A stretch of DNA of 64,000 nucleotides from Mycolicibacter heraklionensis (GTDB lineage: Bacteria; Actinomycetota; Actinomycetes; Mycobacteriales; Mycobacteriaceae). The notes under the pieces were generated by a model, which worked only from the letters and a program-made list of their open reading frames with translations, was not told the origin of the DNA and did not search any database. Shown piece by piece: positions 44,715-53,814 of this stretch (the first letter of the stretch is position 1; each line of letters starts with the position of its first letter). The translations under genes were made by a program, and so were the position numbers. Location: positions 1 through 64,000 of the forward strand of contig NZ_LDPO01000009.1 of the NCBI RefSeq assembly GCF_001021505.1. Reading direction: 5' to 3'.

Positions 44715-45281
44715 ATGCCCGGATATCTGGCCGCCCTGGCACTCGCGCTGTGTCCCGTCCTGGTGGCTGTTCGTCTGATCGTGCTGCGGCGCCGCGGAAC
44801 CGATGCCCTGCACTTCGGGCGCATCGACAACAAAGACTTCCTGATTCCGCCCTTCGCGCTGGCCTACTTCTACGCGGTCTTCGCCGGCGCGTTCGGATGG
44901 CCGTTGGTGGGCTCCGGGCGGTTCTTCAGCTCAACCCCCGTCGCCTGGGCCGGGGTCGCACTGTGTTTCGGCGGCGTGCTGTTGGTCGGGTTGAGCCTGG
45001 TCGCCTTCGGCCGCAGCTTTCGTGTCGGTATCGACACCGATAACCCGGACAAGCTGGTGACGTCGGGCGTGTTCGCGATCAGCCGCAATCCCATCTATGT
45101 CGGATTCGGGCTGGTGCTGCTCGGCCAGTTCTTGGTGTTTCCGAGCTGGGTTCCGCTCATCTACCTGCTCGCCGCTCTGTGGCTGCTCAACCGCCAGGTG
45201 CTGCGGGAGGAAGCCTTCATGCGTGAGCACTACGGCCGTGAGTACGCCGACTACTGCGGCCGAGTTCGCCGGTATCTGTAG
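44715..45281 (+). CDS. Isoprenylcysteine/phospholipid methyltransferase-family membrane protein
   Basis: This 188-aa integral membrane protein has about five hydrophobic segments and the C-terminal SAM-binding core of ICMT/PEMT-type enzymes (LVTSGVFAISRNPIYVGFGLVLLGQFL and EEAFMREHYGREYADYCGRVRRYL). It would methylate a lipid or small hydrophobic substrate. ATG 44715 is preceded by GGAGGG and the palindrome at 44659-44678. It ends five bases before the convergent monooxygenase gene. Confidence 0.85.
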   Translation: MPGYLAALALALCPVLVAVRLIVLRRRGTDALHFGRIDNKDFLIPPFALAYFYAVFAGAFGWPLVGSGRFFSSTPVAWAGVALCFGGVLLVGLSLVAFGRSFRVGIDTDNPDKLVTSGVFAISRNPIYVGFGLVLLGQFLVFPSWVPLIYLLAALWLLNRQVLREEAFMREHYGREYADYCGRVRRYL

Positions 45282-45285
45282 GAGT

Positions 45286-46878
45286 TCAGCTGCGGGCGAG
45301 GATGGTCGACAACGCTCGCTGCAGCTCGCTGTCGGGGTTGGCCGGCAGCCCGTCGGCGCGCCATCCCACGAAGTCATCCGGGCGGATCAGCAATGCGCCG
45401 TCGGGGGCCAGCCCGGTGGTACGCGCCCAGCCCTCATCGGCGATCCGATGCGCGACCAGTGGGATGCCCAGTGCCTCCGAGGTCTGTGCCGCGGCGGCCC
45501 GCCACCGTCCACCGTCGGACCCGGTCAGCACGGTGAAACCCGGGCCGAGCAGATCAAGGGTCGAAAGCCGTTGTCCGCCATGCGTCAGCCATACATGCGG
45601 CACCCGGGTGCCGGGTTGTCCGCGCAGCTCGGACACCAGTGAGATCGCGCTGGGGTCGGACGGTGCCGGCTCGTCCGTCAGCACCGCGGCTGACCGATAC
45701 CGGTAGCCGATCAGCAGGGCGAACATCGGCGCCTCCTCCCCCGACGGGAGACCGGGGCCGCTGTCGTCGAGCCGCAGCAGGGGCAGCACCGGCCCGGTCA
45801 GCGATTGGCGGGCGCTGAAGCACCCCACCGGGTGCCGTTCGGTGTGATAGGTGTCCAGCAGCGCCGGATCGGCCATCCCCGCCGAAACGGCCGCCAGCTT
45901 CCAGGCCAGATTGTGTGCGCTCTGGATGGCGCAGTTGGCGCCGCCGGCCTTGAACGGCGGCATGGCGTGAGCCGAGTCCCCGACGAGAAACACTCTGCCG
46001 CAGCGGAACCGGTCAGCGACGCGCTCGTAGGGCTGCCACGGCGTCACCTCGACGATCTCCATGTCGATGTGCTCACCGATCGCCTTGGTGAGTAGCCGGC
46101 GGCAGTGATCGGCGGTGAATTGCGCAGCGGTCTCGCCTCGGCCGGGCAGATAGGTGGTGAGGAACATGCCGAAGTCGTCATGCACCGGCAGAAAGATGCC
46201 GTCCACCTCGTCGTTGGCGACCTGTATGGCGTCACCGTCGCCGAGCTGCGGAACGAACTGTCGCCAGGGCCCGCGAAAGTAGATGAACACGACGTAGATC
46301 GGCAACGCCCCATGCCCGGAGGTCGGTATGCCGAGCGCGTCGCGGGCCGGGCTGTGCACGCCGTCGGCAGCGATCAGGTAGTCCGCACGCACCACCTCGG
46401 TGCCGCCGGTGTCGCGGTCACGGACAACGGCGGTGACTCCGATGTCGTCCTGCTCCAGGGAACACAACTCGGTGCCGTAGCGAACCTCGTCGCCCTGCCC
46501 GCGGATGTGTTCGAGCAGCATCGGCTCCAGCGCGCTTTGCGGGCAGTACTGCGCGGCCGGCTCGGGACTCAGGCCGCCGAACGGTGCGAAGATCGCGTCG
46601 ACGTCAAACGCCGGCCGGGCCTGTGTGCTGGTGAGCGAGGCTTTGGTGAGCATGTCCGAGACGCCCTCGGCCACCGCGTGCACCTCGTCCGCCAGGCCCA
46701 GGCCGCGCAGGATCTCCAGACTGCGGAAGCTCAGGTTGCGGGCTTTTGGGTAGAGGAAGACCTCGCGGCGTTTCTCGACCACGAGGGACCGCACGCCGTG
46801 TTTGGCCAACAGTGCCGAGGCGCTCAAGCCGCCCGCGCCGGCGCCGACGATCAGTACCGGGACTCGATTGCCGGTCAT
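45286..46878 (-). CDS. FAD-dependent aromatic monooxygenase (class A)
   Basis: This 530-aa flavoprotein is of the phenol hydroxylase/PheA-TfdB type. FAD motifs: VGAGAGGLSASALLAKHGV (about 11-29), DGVHSPARDALG and FLVGDSAHAMPPFKAGGANCAIQSAHNLAWKLA (about 281-313). A thioredoxin-like C-terminal part follows. It hydroxylates an aromatic or polyketide-like substrate with NAD(P)H and O2; drug inactivation is possible. ATG 46878 sits five bases after GGGAGG; a GTG two codons upstream is inside that site. It is preceded by a 28-bp palindrome and the TetR gene. Confidence 0.9.
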   Translation of the reverse strand: MTGNRVPVLIVGAGAGGLSASALLAKHGVRSLVVEKRREVFLYPKARNLSFRSLEILRGLGLADEVHAVAEGVSDMLTKASLTSTQARPAFDVDAIFAPFGGLSPEPAAQYCPQSALEPMLLEHIRGQGDEVRYGTELCSLEQDDIGVTAVVRDRDTGGTEVVRADYLIAADGVHSPARDALGIPTSGHGALPIYVVFIYFRGPWRQFVPQLGDGDAIQVANDEVDGIFLPVHDDFGMFLTTYLPGRGETAAQFTADHCRRLLTKAIGEHIDMEIVEVTPWQPYERVADRFRCGRVFLVGDSAHAMPPFKAGGANCAIQSAHNLAWKLAAVSAGMADPALLDTYHTERHPVGCFSARQSLTGPVLPLLRLDDSGPGLPSGEEAPMFALLIGYRYRSAAVLTDEPAPSDPSAISLVSELRGQPGTRVPHVWLTHGGQRLSTLDLLGPGFTVLTGSDGGRWRAAAAQTSEALGIPLVAHRIADEGWARTTGLAPDGALLIRPDDFVGWRADGLPANPDSELQRALSTILARS

Positions 46879-46892
46879 CGCCACCTCCCGAT

Positions 46893-46920
46893 CTATGCGG
46901 AACTAATTAGTTCCGCATAG
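46893..46920. promoter_or_regulatory. 28-bp perfect palindrome, TetR-type operator
   Basis: Each arm reads CTATGCGGAACTAA toward the centre with no mismatch (core GGAACTAATTAGTTCC). It lies 14 bp before the monooxygenase ATG and downstream of the TetR gene on the same strand. GGAAC/GTTCC arms are typical of TetR operators. Confidence 0.75.
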
Positions 46921-46959
46921 GTGCCAATGTGGCACGCGCAGTTGCGTCGCGCAACCCGC

Positions 46960-47586
46960 TTAGGGCGTCGGCGTACCGGTGAGTGGCAGGATCACGTCTT
47001 CGAGCACGCGCCGGACGAAAACCCGGTCGACCGGTCGTCCGGTCATCACGCGCAGCATGTTGAGACCCAACGCGACGTCGGGGATCAGACTCAGGTCGCG
47101 GCCGGCCGGGATTTCGCCCCGCGCCAGTGCCTGGTCCAGCAGCACCCGGATCACGTGGCGTGGCGGGTCGAGCACCAGATCATCGAGGGCTGCCGCCAGC
47201 ACGGGGTTGTGCATGGCGGCCGCCGCGACCCCCACGATGACCTGAATCATGCTCAGACCAGCGTCATCGAACTCGGGCACCATCGCGACCAGTGTCTCGA
47301 TATCACCGCGCAGACTGCCGGTGTTGGGTGGTTCGACCGAGCCCTGCTGTCTGCGCCAGTGCGCGATCGCGTCGGCCACCACCACCGCTTTCGACGGCCA
47401 GCGCCGGTAGATCGCGGCCTTGCCGACACCGGCGCGAGCCGCGATGTCGTCCACGCTGAGCCGGTCGTATCCCAGCTCGGCCACACCCTGCAGTGCCGCG
47501 TTCAGGATGGCCGGGTCGCGCGTCCGGTCCAGGCGCCCCGGGCTGCGCCTTGGATGCGGTCCGGCGCCGGCCCCCTCCTCTGCCAT
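46960..47586 (-). CDS. TetR-family regulator of the monooxygenase
   Basis: This 208-aa repressor has HTH LSVDDIAARAGVGKAAIYRRWPSKAVVVADAI (about 43-74) and a C-terminal ligand domain of the TetR_C_16-like type (VRVLLDQALARGEIP). It lies directly upstream of the monooxygenase gene on the same strand, with the perfect palindrome between them. It probably represses that gene until an aromatic inducer binds. An imperfect repeat near 47600-47635 may be a second site for its own promoter. Confidence 0.88.
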   Translation of the reverse strand: MAEEGAGAGPHPRRSPGRLDRTRDPAILNAALQGVAELGYDRLSVDDIAARAGVGKAAIYRRWPSKAVVVADAIAHWRRQQGSVEPPNTGSLRGDIETLVAMVPEFDDAGLSMIQVIVGVAAAAMHNPVLAAALDDLVLDPPRHVIRVLLDQALARGEIPAGRDLSLIPDVALGLNMLRVMTGRPVDRVFVRRVLEDVILPLTGTPTP

Positions 47587-47634
47587 AGGCCCCAGCTTAG
47601 CGATACGAGTCGGTTCCGTTTGCGAGACTCGCGA

Positions 47635-49173
47635 TCACTCGTGCGGAGCGAACTCCCGGGCAACCTCGAGCACACGGTCGCGGTCGTCGGCGACCAATCC
47701 GATCCGGGTCCGGCGGTCCACGATGTCCCCGACGGTCAGCGCACCTTCGTGGCTGACGGCGTACTCGAACTCGGCGCGGATCACGTCGATTCCGTCGGCC
47801 ACCGCTTCTGCGGGCCGCTCGCAGGTGGCGGCGGCCAGCACATTGGCCGCTTCCGCGCCGTAGCGCGTCACCAGCGACTCGGGCAGCGCTCCCGCCGGCG
47901 TCGCGGCAGTCCCCGGGTTGTCCGGTGCGCCGATCAGTGGCAGGTCCCGCGTCCGACACGGTGCGGCCCGCAGATCCCGCAGGCGCGCGGCCCGGTCCAG
48001 CACGTCTTCGGCCATGTGCCGGTACTCGGTCAGCTTTCCGCCGATCACGCTGAACACCCCGGTCTCCGATTCGACGACGGCGTGGTTGCGCGAGACGTCC
48101 GCGGTGCGGCCTTCGCCGGTATCGATCAGCGGCCGCAGCCCGGCATAGGCGCCGCGGACGTCGGCCGCGCTCAATGCGGTGCCCAACGCGGTGTTGACGG
48201 TGTCCAACAGGAATGAGATCTCCGCCGACGTAGGTTGCGGCACATCGGGAATCGGCCCCGGCGCCTCTTCGTCGGTAAGACCCAGGTACACCCGTCCGAG
48301 CTGCTCGGGCATGGCGAACACGAACCGGTTGAGTTCACCGGGGATCGGCACCGTCAGCGCGGCGGTCGGATTGCCGAAGTCCTTCGCGTCGAACACCAAA
48401 TGCGTTCCGCGGCTTGGCCGCAGCCGCAGCGCCGGGTCGATGTCGGCGGCCCAGACCCCGGTCGCATTGATCACGGCCCGGGCGGCGACGTCAAAGGACT
48501 CACCGGAGAACTGGTCGGTCAGCCGTACCCTGTCGCCGGCGGCCTGCGATGCCGCCACGTAGGTCAGGATCGTCGCGCCGTATTGGGCCGCGGTACGGGC
48601 AACGGCCGTGACCAGGCGGGCGTCGTCGATCAGTTGCCCGTCGTAGGCCAACAGGCCACCGTCGAGGCCGTCGCGGCGCACGGTCGGCGCCAACTTCACG
48701 GCGCGCTCGGCCGAGACCCGTCGCGAGCGGGGCAACACCGTCGCGGGTGTGCCGGCCAGCCGGCGCAGCGCGTCACCGGCGAGAAAGCCGGTCCGCACCA
48801 GGGCCCGGTCGCGCCGACGCATCGACCCCAGCAGCGGGACCAGTTGCGGCATCGCCCGCACCAAGTGCGGAGCGTTGCGAGTCATCAGGATTCCGCGCTC
48901 GATCGCGCTGCGACGCGCGATGCCCACGTTGCCGGTTGCCAGGTATCGCAGCCCGCCGTGGACCAGCTTGGAGCTCCACCGGCTGGTGCCGAAGGCCAGG
49001 TCCTGCTTGTCCACGCACACCACCCGCAGCCCGCGGGTGGCTGCGTCCAGGGCGATGCCGGCACCGGTGATCCCCCCGCCGATCACGACGACATCAACAG
49101 TCGGGTGCTCCGCCAGTGCGCTCAGTTCGGCGGTGCGGCGGGCGGCATTGAGCGCGGCGGTGTCGGGTATCAC
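47635..49173 (-). CDS. glpD1: Glycerol-3-phosphate dehydrogenase (quinone), GlpD1-like
   Basis: This 512-aa flavoprotein oxidises glycerol-3-phosphate to DHAP at the membrane. FAD motif VVVIGGGITGAGIALDAATRGL (about 26-47), DLAFGTSRWSSKLVHGGLRYL and the C-terminal DAO_C domain (LVTRYGAEAANVLAAATCERP) match GlpD. Synteny (Rv2249c position) supports glpD1. GTG 49173 overlaps the TetR stop (GTGA), so the TetR and glpD1 are coupled. Confidence 0.92.
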   Translation of the reverse strand: MIPDTAALNAARRTAELSALAEHPTVDVVVIGGGITGAGIALDAATRGLRVVCVDKQDLAFGTSRWSSKLVHGGLRYLATGNVGIARRSAIERGILMTRNAPHLVRAMPQLVPLLGSMRRRDRALVRTGFLAGDALRRLAGTPATVLPRSRRVSAERAVKLAPTVRRDGLDGGLLAYDGQLIDDARLVTAVARTAAQYGATILTYVAASQAAGDRVRLTDQFSGESFDVAARAVINATGVWAADIDPALRLRPSRGTHLVFDAKDFGNPTAALTVPIPGELNRFVFAMPEQLGRVYLGLTDEEAPGPIPDVPQPTSAEISFLLDTVNTALGTALSAADVRGAYAGLRPLIDTGEGRTADVSRNHAVVESETGVFSVIGGKLTEYRHMAEDVLDRAARLRDLRAAPCRTRDLPLIGAPDNPGTAATPAGALPESLVTRYGAEAANVLAAATCERPAEAVADGIDVIRAEFEYAVSHEGALTVGDIVDRRTRIGLVADDRDRVLEVAREFAPHE

Positions 49174-49748
49174 GAGAGGTACCTGTTCAGGGTGTAGGCC
49201 AGTTCGGTGGAGAGCGCGTCCTCGTCCAAGATGGGCGCGACGACTTGGGCGGACTGGATCGCCGATTGGGTGATCAACAGACACATCGCGGCGAGTTGGC
49301 GTGGGTCGCCGGCTCGCACACCGCCGGCGGCCTGGGCGTCGCCGAGTTCGCCGGCCACCAGATCGACCAACCGCCGTTGACTGGACCCCATCCGCTGGGC
49401 GATGTAGACCATCGCCAGATCGGGTGCGTGATGCAGCACCTGCATCACCACCTCGTCGTGGCGCAGCCGCGCCGCAACCGCGACGATCCGCTTCACCAGC
49501 GCCTCACGTCCCGTTCCAGGTTGCTCCAGCTCGCCCCAGGCGGCGGTGATCCGTGAAGTCAGCAGTGCGGCGATCACCGACCGGCTGTCCGGCCAACGCC
49601 GGTACACCGTCGGGCGGCTCACCCCGGCGCGACGCGCGATGGCCGACAACGTCACCCGCTCCATTCCCAAGGCAAGCAGGCAGCTCGCGGCGGCATCGAG
49701 GATCCGCTCCCCGACCCCCACCTGCTCGTCATTACTGATTGACAGCAT
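49170..49748 (-). CDS. TetR-family regulator upstream of glpD1
   Basis: This 192-aa repressor has HTH VTLSAIARRAGVSRPTVYRRWPDSRSVIAALL (about 32-63). It matches the Rv2250c position. Its leaderless start at ATG 49748 lies 17 bp from the divergent oxidase ATG, so it probably controls both directions through that short region. Confidence 0.88.
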   Translation of the reverse strand: MLSISNDEQVGVGERILDAAASCLLALGMERVTLSAIARRAGVSRPTVYRRWPDSRSVIAALLTSRITAAWGELEQPGTGREALVKRIVAVAARLRHDEVVMQVLHHAPDLAMVYIAQRMGSSQRRLVDLVAGELGDAQAAGGVRAGDPRQLAAMCLLITQSAIQSAQVVAPILDEDALSTELAYTLNRYLS

Positions 49749-49765
49749 ATGTAATACTGTAACGC
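49749..49765. promoter_or_regulatory. 17-bp divergent leaderless promoter pair
   Basis: TACTGTA supplies a -10 box in both directions: TACTGT for the oxidase (5 bp to ATG 49766) and TACAGT on the other strand for the TetR (7 bp to ATG 49748). The stretch GTAATACTGTAAC is partly palindromic and is the likely TetR operator. Confidence 0.6.
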
Positions 49766-51385
49766 ATGACGCAGGCCGATGCCCGGGACGCCCTGACCCC
49801 GCCGATGAAGTGGAACGCCTGGGGCGATCCGGCAGCGGCCAAGCCCTTGAGCGATGGCATCCGTCAACTGCTCAAGGCAGCCCTGGGCGTGGAAGGCACC
49901 AGCACCGCGGAACGCGATCCCAGCCAGGTGTCGCTCACGCCGTCGGCATTGACCGACGCTGACCACGCCGCGTTGGCGGCGATCGTCGGCGACGGGCACT
50001 GCCGCACCGATCACACTGCGCGGCTGCTGCACGCCGGGGGCAAATCCACGCTGGATCTGCTGCGGCGCAATGATTCCGGCACCCAAGATGCGCCCGACGC
50101 GGTGCTGCTGCCCGGCAGTGACGATGAAGTCGCCGCCATCCTCGACTACTGCAGCCAGCACGCCATCGCGGTGGTCCCGTTCGGCGGCGGCACCAGCGTC
50201 GTCGGCGGGCTCGACCCGATCCGCGGCGACTTCGCTGCCGTCGTGAGCGTGGACCTGCGCCGATTCGATGCCCTGTTGAACCTCGACGAAGTCTCCGGCG
50301 AGGCGGAATTCGGCGCCGGGGTGACCGGGCCCGACGCCGAGCGACTGCTCGGTGAGCGCGGTTTCTCGTTGGGCCATTTTCCGCAGAGCTTCCAGTTCGC
50401 CACCCTGGGCGGGTACGCCGCCACCCGCTCCTCGGGCCAGGACTCGGCCGGCTATGGCCGCTTCGACGACATGGTCCGCGGCCTGCGGATGATCACCCCG
50501 GCCGGCGTGCTGGACCTGGGCCGCGCCCCGGCCTCAGCGGCCGGACCGGACCTGCGCCAGCTGGTGCTGGGCTCGGAGGGTGTCTTCGGCGTCATCACCC
50601 GCGTGCGGGTGCGCGTGCATCCGGTGCCGGCGACCACCCGCTACGAGGCGTGGTCGTTCCCGGACTTCGCCACCGGCGCCGCGGCCCTGCGCGCCGTCAC
50701 TCAGACCGGCGCCGGACCGACCGTCATCCGGCTGTCCGACGAAGCCGAGACCGGCGTGAACCTGGCCACCACCGAGCAGATCGGCGAGCAACAGATCACC
50801 GGCGGCTGCCTGGCGATCACGCTGTTCGAGGGGACCGCCGAGCACACCGAAAGCCGGCACGCCGAAACCCGGACGGTGCTGGCCGCGCACGGCGGCACGT
50901 CGCTGGGCGAAGAACCGGCGCGCGCCTGGGAGCACGGCCGTTTCGGCGCGCCGTACCTGCGCGATTCGCTGCTGGCTGCCGGGGCGCTGTGCGAAACGCT
51001 GGAGACCGCCACCGACTGGGCCGGCGTTCCGGCGCTCAAGACGGCGGTCACCGAGGCACTGACCACCGCGCTGGGCGACAGCGGGACGCCCGCGCTGGTG
51101 TTATGCCATATCTCGCACGTCTACCCGACCGGCGCGTCGCTCTACTTCACCGTGGTCGCCGGCCAGCGCGGCAACCCCATCCAACAGTGGCAGGCCGCGA
51201 AAGCCGCTGCCGGCGATGCGATCATGCGCGCGGGCGGAACCATCACCCACCACCACGCCGTCGGCGCCGATCACCGGCCGTGGATGAGCGAAGAGATCGG
51301 CGAGCTGGGTGTGCAGGTGCTGCGAGCAGTCAAGGCCACGCTGGATCCGGCCGGAATCCTCAACCCCGGCAAACTGATTCCATGA
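49766..51385 (+). CDS. FAD-linked oxidase, alkyldihydroxyacetonephosphate-synthase-like
   Basis: This 539-aa FAD_binding_4 protein has the PP-loop flavin motif VVPFGGGTSVVGGLDP (about 132-147), LGSEGVFGVITRVRVRVHPVPA and the C-terminal LDPAGILNPGKLIP. It matches the Rv2251 position and resembles AGPS, which makes ether lipids, but the real reaction is unknown. Its ATG overlaps no leader, and its stop overlaps the lipid kinase start (ATGA). Confidence 0.88.
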   Translation: MTQADARDALTPPMKWNAWGDPAAAKPLSDGIRQLLKAALGVEGTSTAERDPSQVSLTPSALTDADHAALAAIVGDGHCRTDHTARLLHAGGKSTLDLLRRNDSGTQDAPDAVLLPGSDDEVAAILDYCSQHAIAVVPFGGGTSVVGGLDPIRGDFAAVVSVDLRRFDALLNLDEVSGEAEFGAGVTGPDAERLLGERGFSLGHFPQSFQFATLGGYAATRSSGQDSAGYGRFDDMVRGLRMITPAGVLDLGRAPASAAGPDLRQLVLGSEGVFGVITRVRVRVHPVPATTRYEAWSFPDFATGAAALRAVTQTGAGPTVIRLSDEAETGVNLATTEQIGEQQITGGCLAITLFEGTAEHTESRHAETRTVLAAHGGTSLGEEPARAWEHGRFGAPYLRDSLLAAGALCETLETATDWAGVPALKTAVTEALTTALGDSGTPALVLCHISHVYPTGASLYFTVVAGQRGNPIQQWQAAKAAAGDAIMRAGGTITHHHAVGADHRPWMSEEIGELGVQVLRAVKATLDPAGILNPGKLIP

Positions 51386-52290
51386 CGAGCCGAGAAATCC
51401 GCCGGATCACGCTGCTGACCAACCCGGCGGCCGGGCACGGCAATGCCCGGCATGCGGCGGAGCGGGCGCTGGCGCGGTTCCAGCAGCGCGGCGTCAACGT
51501 CAACCACATCGTCGGCTCCGACGCCCGCCACGCGCGGCAGTTGCTCGACGAGGCGCTGGCGGCCGGAACGGATGCCGTGGTGGTGGCCGGCGGCGACGGT
51601 GTCATCTCACTGGCGTTGCAGTCATTGGCGCTCGGTGACGTGCCGCTGGGGATCATCCCGGCCGGCACCGGCAACGACCACGCCCGGGAATACGGTTTGC
51701 CCACCGGCGATCCCGAGGCGGCCGCCGACGTCGTCGCCGAAGGCCGCACCGAGACGATCGATCTGGGCCGCATCACCGAAGACAGCGGCGCGGTGTCCTG
51801 GTTTGGCACCGTGATGGCGGCCGGTTTCGATTCGCTGGTGAGCGACCGCGTCAATCGGATGCGCTGGCCGCACGGCCGGATGCGCTACAACGTGGCCATG
51901 GTGGCGGAGATGTCCAAGCTACGGCTGCTGCCGTTCCGCCTGACGTTCGACGACGACGAGCCGGTGGACATCGAGCTGACGCTGGCGGCGTTCGGCAACA
52001 CCCGCAGCTACGGCGGCGGCATGTTGATCTGCCCGGGCGCCGATCACGCCGACGGCCTGCTGGATGTCACCATGGTGCACTCGGGTTCACGGACCAAGCT
52101 GATCCGGCTGTTCCCCACCGTGTTCAAGGGCACCCATGTGCTTCTCGATGAGGTGACCACCCGGCGGGCGAAGTCGATTCGAGTCGAGTGCCCCGGAATC
52201 AATGCTTACGCCGACGGCGACTACGTAGCCCCGCTGCCGGTGACAGTGGCGGCGGTGCCCGGTGCGCTGCAGATCCTGCGCCGTCCCTAG
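51382..52290 (+). CDS. Diacylglycerol/lipid kinase
   Basis: This 302-aa DAGK-catalytic-domain protein has TNPAAGHGNA (13-22), VVAGGDGVISLAL (about 68-80) and IIPAGTGNDHAREYG (about 89-103). It phosphorylates diacylglycerol or a related lipid; M. tuberculosis Rv2252 in the same place affects phosphatidylinositol mannosides. It is coupled to the FAD oxidase, so both may act in one glycerolipid pathway with glpD1 nearby. Confidence 0.92.
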   Translation: MTSREIRRITLLTNPAAGHGNARHAAERALARFQQRGVNVNHIVGSDARHARQLLDEALAAGTDAVVVAGGDGVISLALQSLALGDVPLGIIPAGTGNDHAREYGLPTGDPEAAADVVAEGRTETIDLGRITEDSGAVSWFGTVMAAGFDSLVSDRVNRMRWPHGRMRYNVAMVAEMSKLRLLPFRLTFDDDEPVDIELTLAAFGNTRSYGGGMLICPGADHADGLLDVTMVHSGSRTKLIRLFPTVFKGTHVLLDEVTTRRAKSIRVECPGINAYADGDYVAPLPVTVAAVPGALQILRRP

Positions 52291-52304
52291 CCCGCCGTAG
52301 GAAA

Positions 52305-52826
52305 TCAGCCCACGCCGCGGCTGAGCCAGGACACCTCCGCGCCCTCACCGCCGTCGCGATAGGCCTCCAGCGCGTCATCCCAGGCGGTGCCCAGCACCGT
52401 TTCCAGGTCCGCGGCGAGCGCGTCGGCGCCGGCGGCCATCAGCGTGCGCAGGCGGTTCTCCCCGACCATCACGTCGCCGTTGGCGCTCATCGTCCCGCTC
52501 CACAGACCGAGCTGCGGGGTGTGGCTGAACCGTTGGCCGTCGACTCCGGCGCTGGGATCCTCGGTGACCTCGAACCGCAACACCGACCAGGAGCGCAGCG
52601 CGCTGGCGAGCTGGGCGCCGGTGCCCACCGGACCGACCCAGTTGACCACGGCTCGCAGCTGTCCCGGCATGGCCGGTTGCGGCGTCCAGTTGAGCTTCGC
52701 CTGGCCGTTTCGGGCACCCAAAGCCGAGGTCAGTGCCCACTCGACGTGCGGGCACACCGCCGCGGGCGAGGCGTGGATGTACACCACGCCGCTGGTCACG
52801 TCGGCGAATTGATTCGTCGCGCGCAT
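52305..52826 (-). CDS. DUF3145 family protein
   Basis: This 173-aa protein matches DUF3145 (YIHASPAAVCPHVEWALTS; WSVLRFEVTEDPSAGVDGQRFSHTP; EVSWLSRGVG). The family is conserved in mycobacteria and the function is unknown. ATG 52826 has GGAG six bases upstream and is preferred over a start at 52865. The promoter must lie in the AT-richer 52830-52940 stretch. Confidence 0.9.
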   Translation of the reverse strand: MRATNQFADVTSGVVYIHASPAAVCPHVEWALTSALGARNGQAKLNWTPQPAMPGQLRAVVNWVGPVGTGAQLASALRSWSVLRFEVTEDPSAGVDGQRFSHTPQLGLWSGTMSANGDVMVGENRLRTLMAAGADALAADLETVLGTAWDDALEAYRDGGEGAEVSWLSRGVG

Positions 52827-52961
52827 CAGTTGCTCCTTCGGATCCACGAGGGACGTCTTCCCCAACGACCTGGTGGGACCGAATTTGAGCAGTGTTGCTG
52901 CAGAAACTGGAGTGTATTCAGTGTTGTATGTGTCTATTGTGCCTCGTGTGACGCCTGTTGG
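52827..52961. other. AT-richer intergenic promoter region of the DUF3145 gene
   Basis: Read on the minus strand it contains TACACT-like -10 candidates near 52910-52920. Nothing gene-like is seen. Confidence 0.3.
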
Positions 52962-53810
52962 CTAGTCCCGGCCGAACGCGGCTACCACTGCGTCGGCCAG
53001 GGCCGGCCAGCGGCCCGTGACCCAGTCGCCGAAGTCGCGGTCGGTGAGCACCACCAGCGCCCGCTCGATCGCCGGATCAGCCCAGATCAGGGTGCCGGAC
53101 TGGCCGAAATGGCCGAACGTCCGCGCCGAGTTGGCCGTACCGGTCCAGTGCGGTGTTTTGCCGTCCCGGATCTCGAAGCCCAGCCCCCAGTCGTTCGGCC
53201 GCTGCGGCCCGTAACCCGGCAACACGCCGTCCAGGCCGGGAAACTGCACGCGGGTGGCCTCGGCGTGCAGCTGCGGCGACACCGTGGCCGGCGTCAGCAG
53301 GTCACCGGCGAAGGCGGCCAGGTCCGCGACGGTCGAGGTGCCTCCGAAACCGGCCGCCGGCGCTCCCCCGTCCAGCCGGCTGGCCGTCATGCCCAGCGGC
53401 TCGAACACCGCTTCGGTCAGGTAGCGGCCGAATTCGATCCCGGACTCCCGCTGCACCGTGTCGGCCAGCACCGCGAAGCCGTAGTTGGAGTACACCCGCC
53501 GGGTGCCGGGCTTAGCCAGGACCCGATCGGAGTCCGGCGACAGCCCGGAGGCGTGCGCGAGCAGATGCCGCACCGTGGCACCCGGCGGCCCGGCCGGGGT
53601 GTCGAGTTCGACGGCTCCCTCCTCCACCGCGACCTGCACCGCCCGCGCCACCAAGGGCTTGGTCACCGACGCGAGGTAGAACGGCCGCGCGGTATCGCCG
53701 TGGGTGGCCAGCACGCCTTGGGGGCCGACGACGGCAGCGGCCGCGTGGTCGACGGGCCAGTCGTCTAGGGCGGAGAGGGCGGACGGGGCTTCAGCGGCGG
53801 ACACCGCCAT
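52962..53810 (-). CDS. Beta-lactamase-family serine hydrolase
   Basis: This 282-aa protein has the class C beta-lactamase/esterase catalytic set: S48-V-T-K51 (SxxK), Y107-S-N109 (YxN) and HFGQSG in place of KTG. No signal peptide is seen, so it is probably a cytoplasmic esterase or peptidase-like enzyme rather than an exported beta-lactamase. The ATG at 53810 follows the AraC stop by four bases on the same strand. Confidence 0.85.
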   Translation of the reverse strand: MAVSAAEAPSALSALDDWPVDHAAAAVVGPQGVLATHGDTARPFYLASVTKPLVARAVQVAVEEGAVELDTPAGPPGATVRHLLAHASGLSPDSDRVLAKPGTRRVYSNYGFAVLADTVQRESGIEFGRYLTEAVFEPLGMTASRLDGGAPAAGFGGTSTVADLAAFAGDLLTPATVSPQLHAEATRVQFPGLDGVLPGYGPQRPNDWGLGFEIRDGKTPHWTGTANSARTFGHFGQSGTLIWADPAIERALVVLTDRDFGDWVTGRWPALADAVVAAFGRD

Positions 53811-53814
53811 CACC

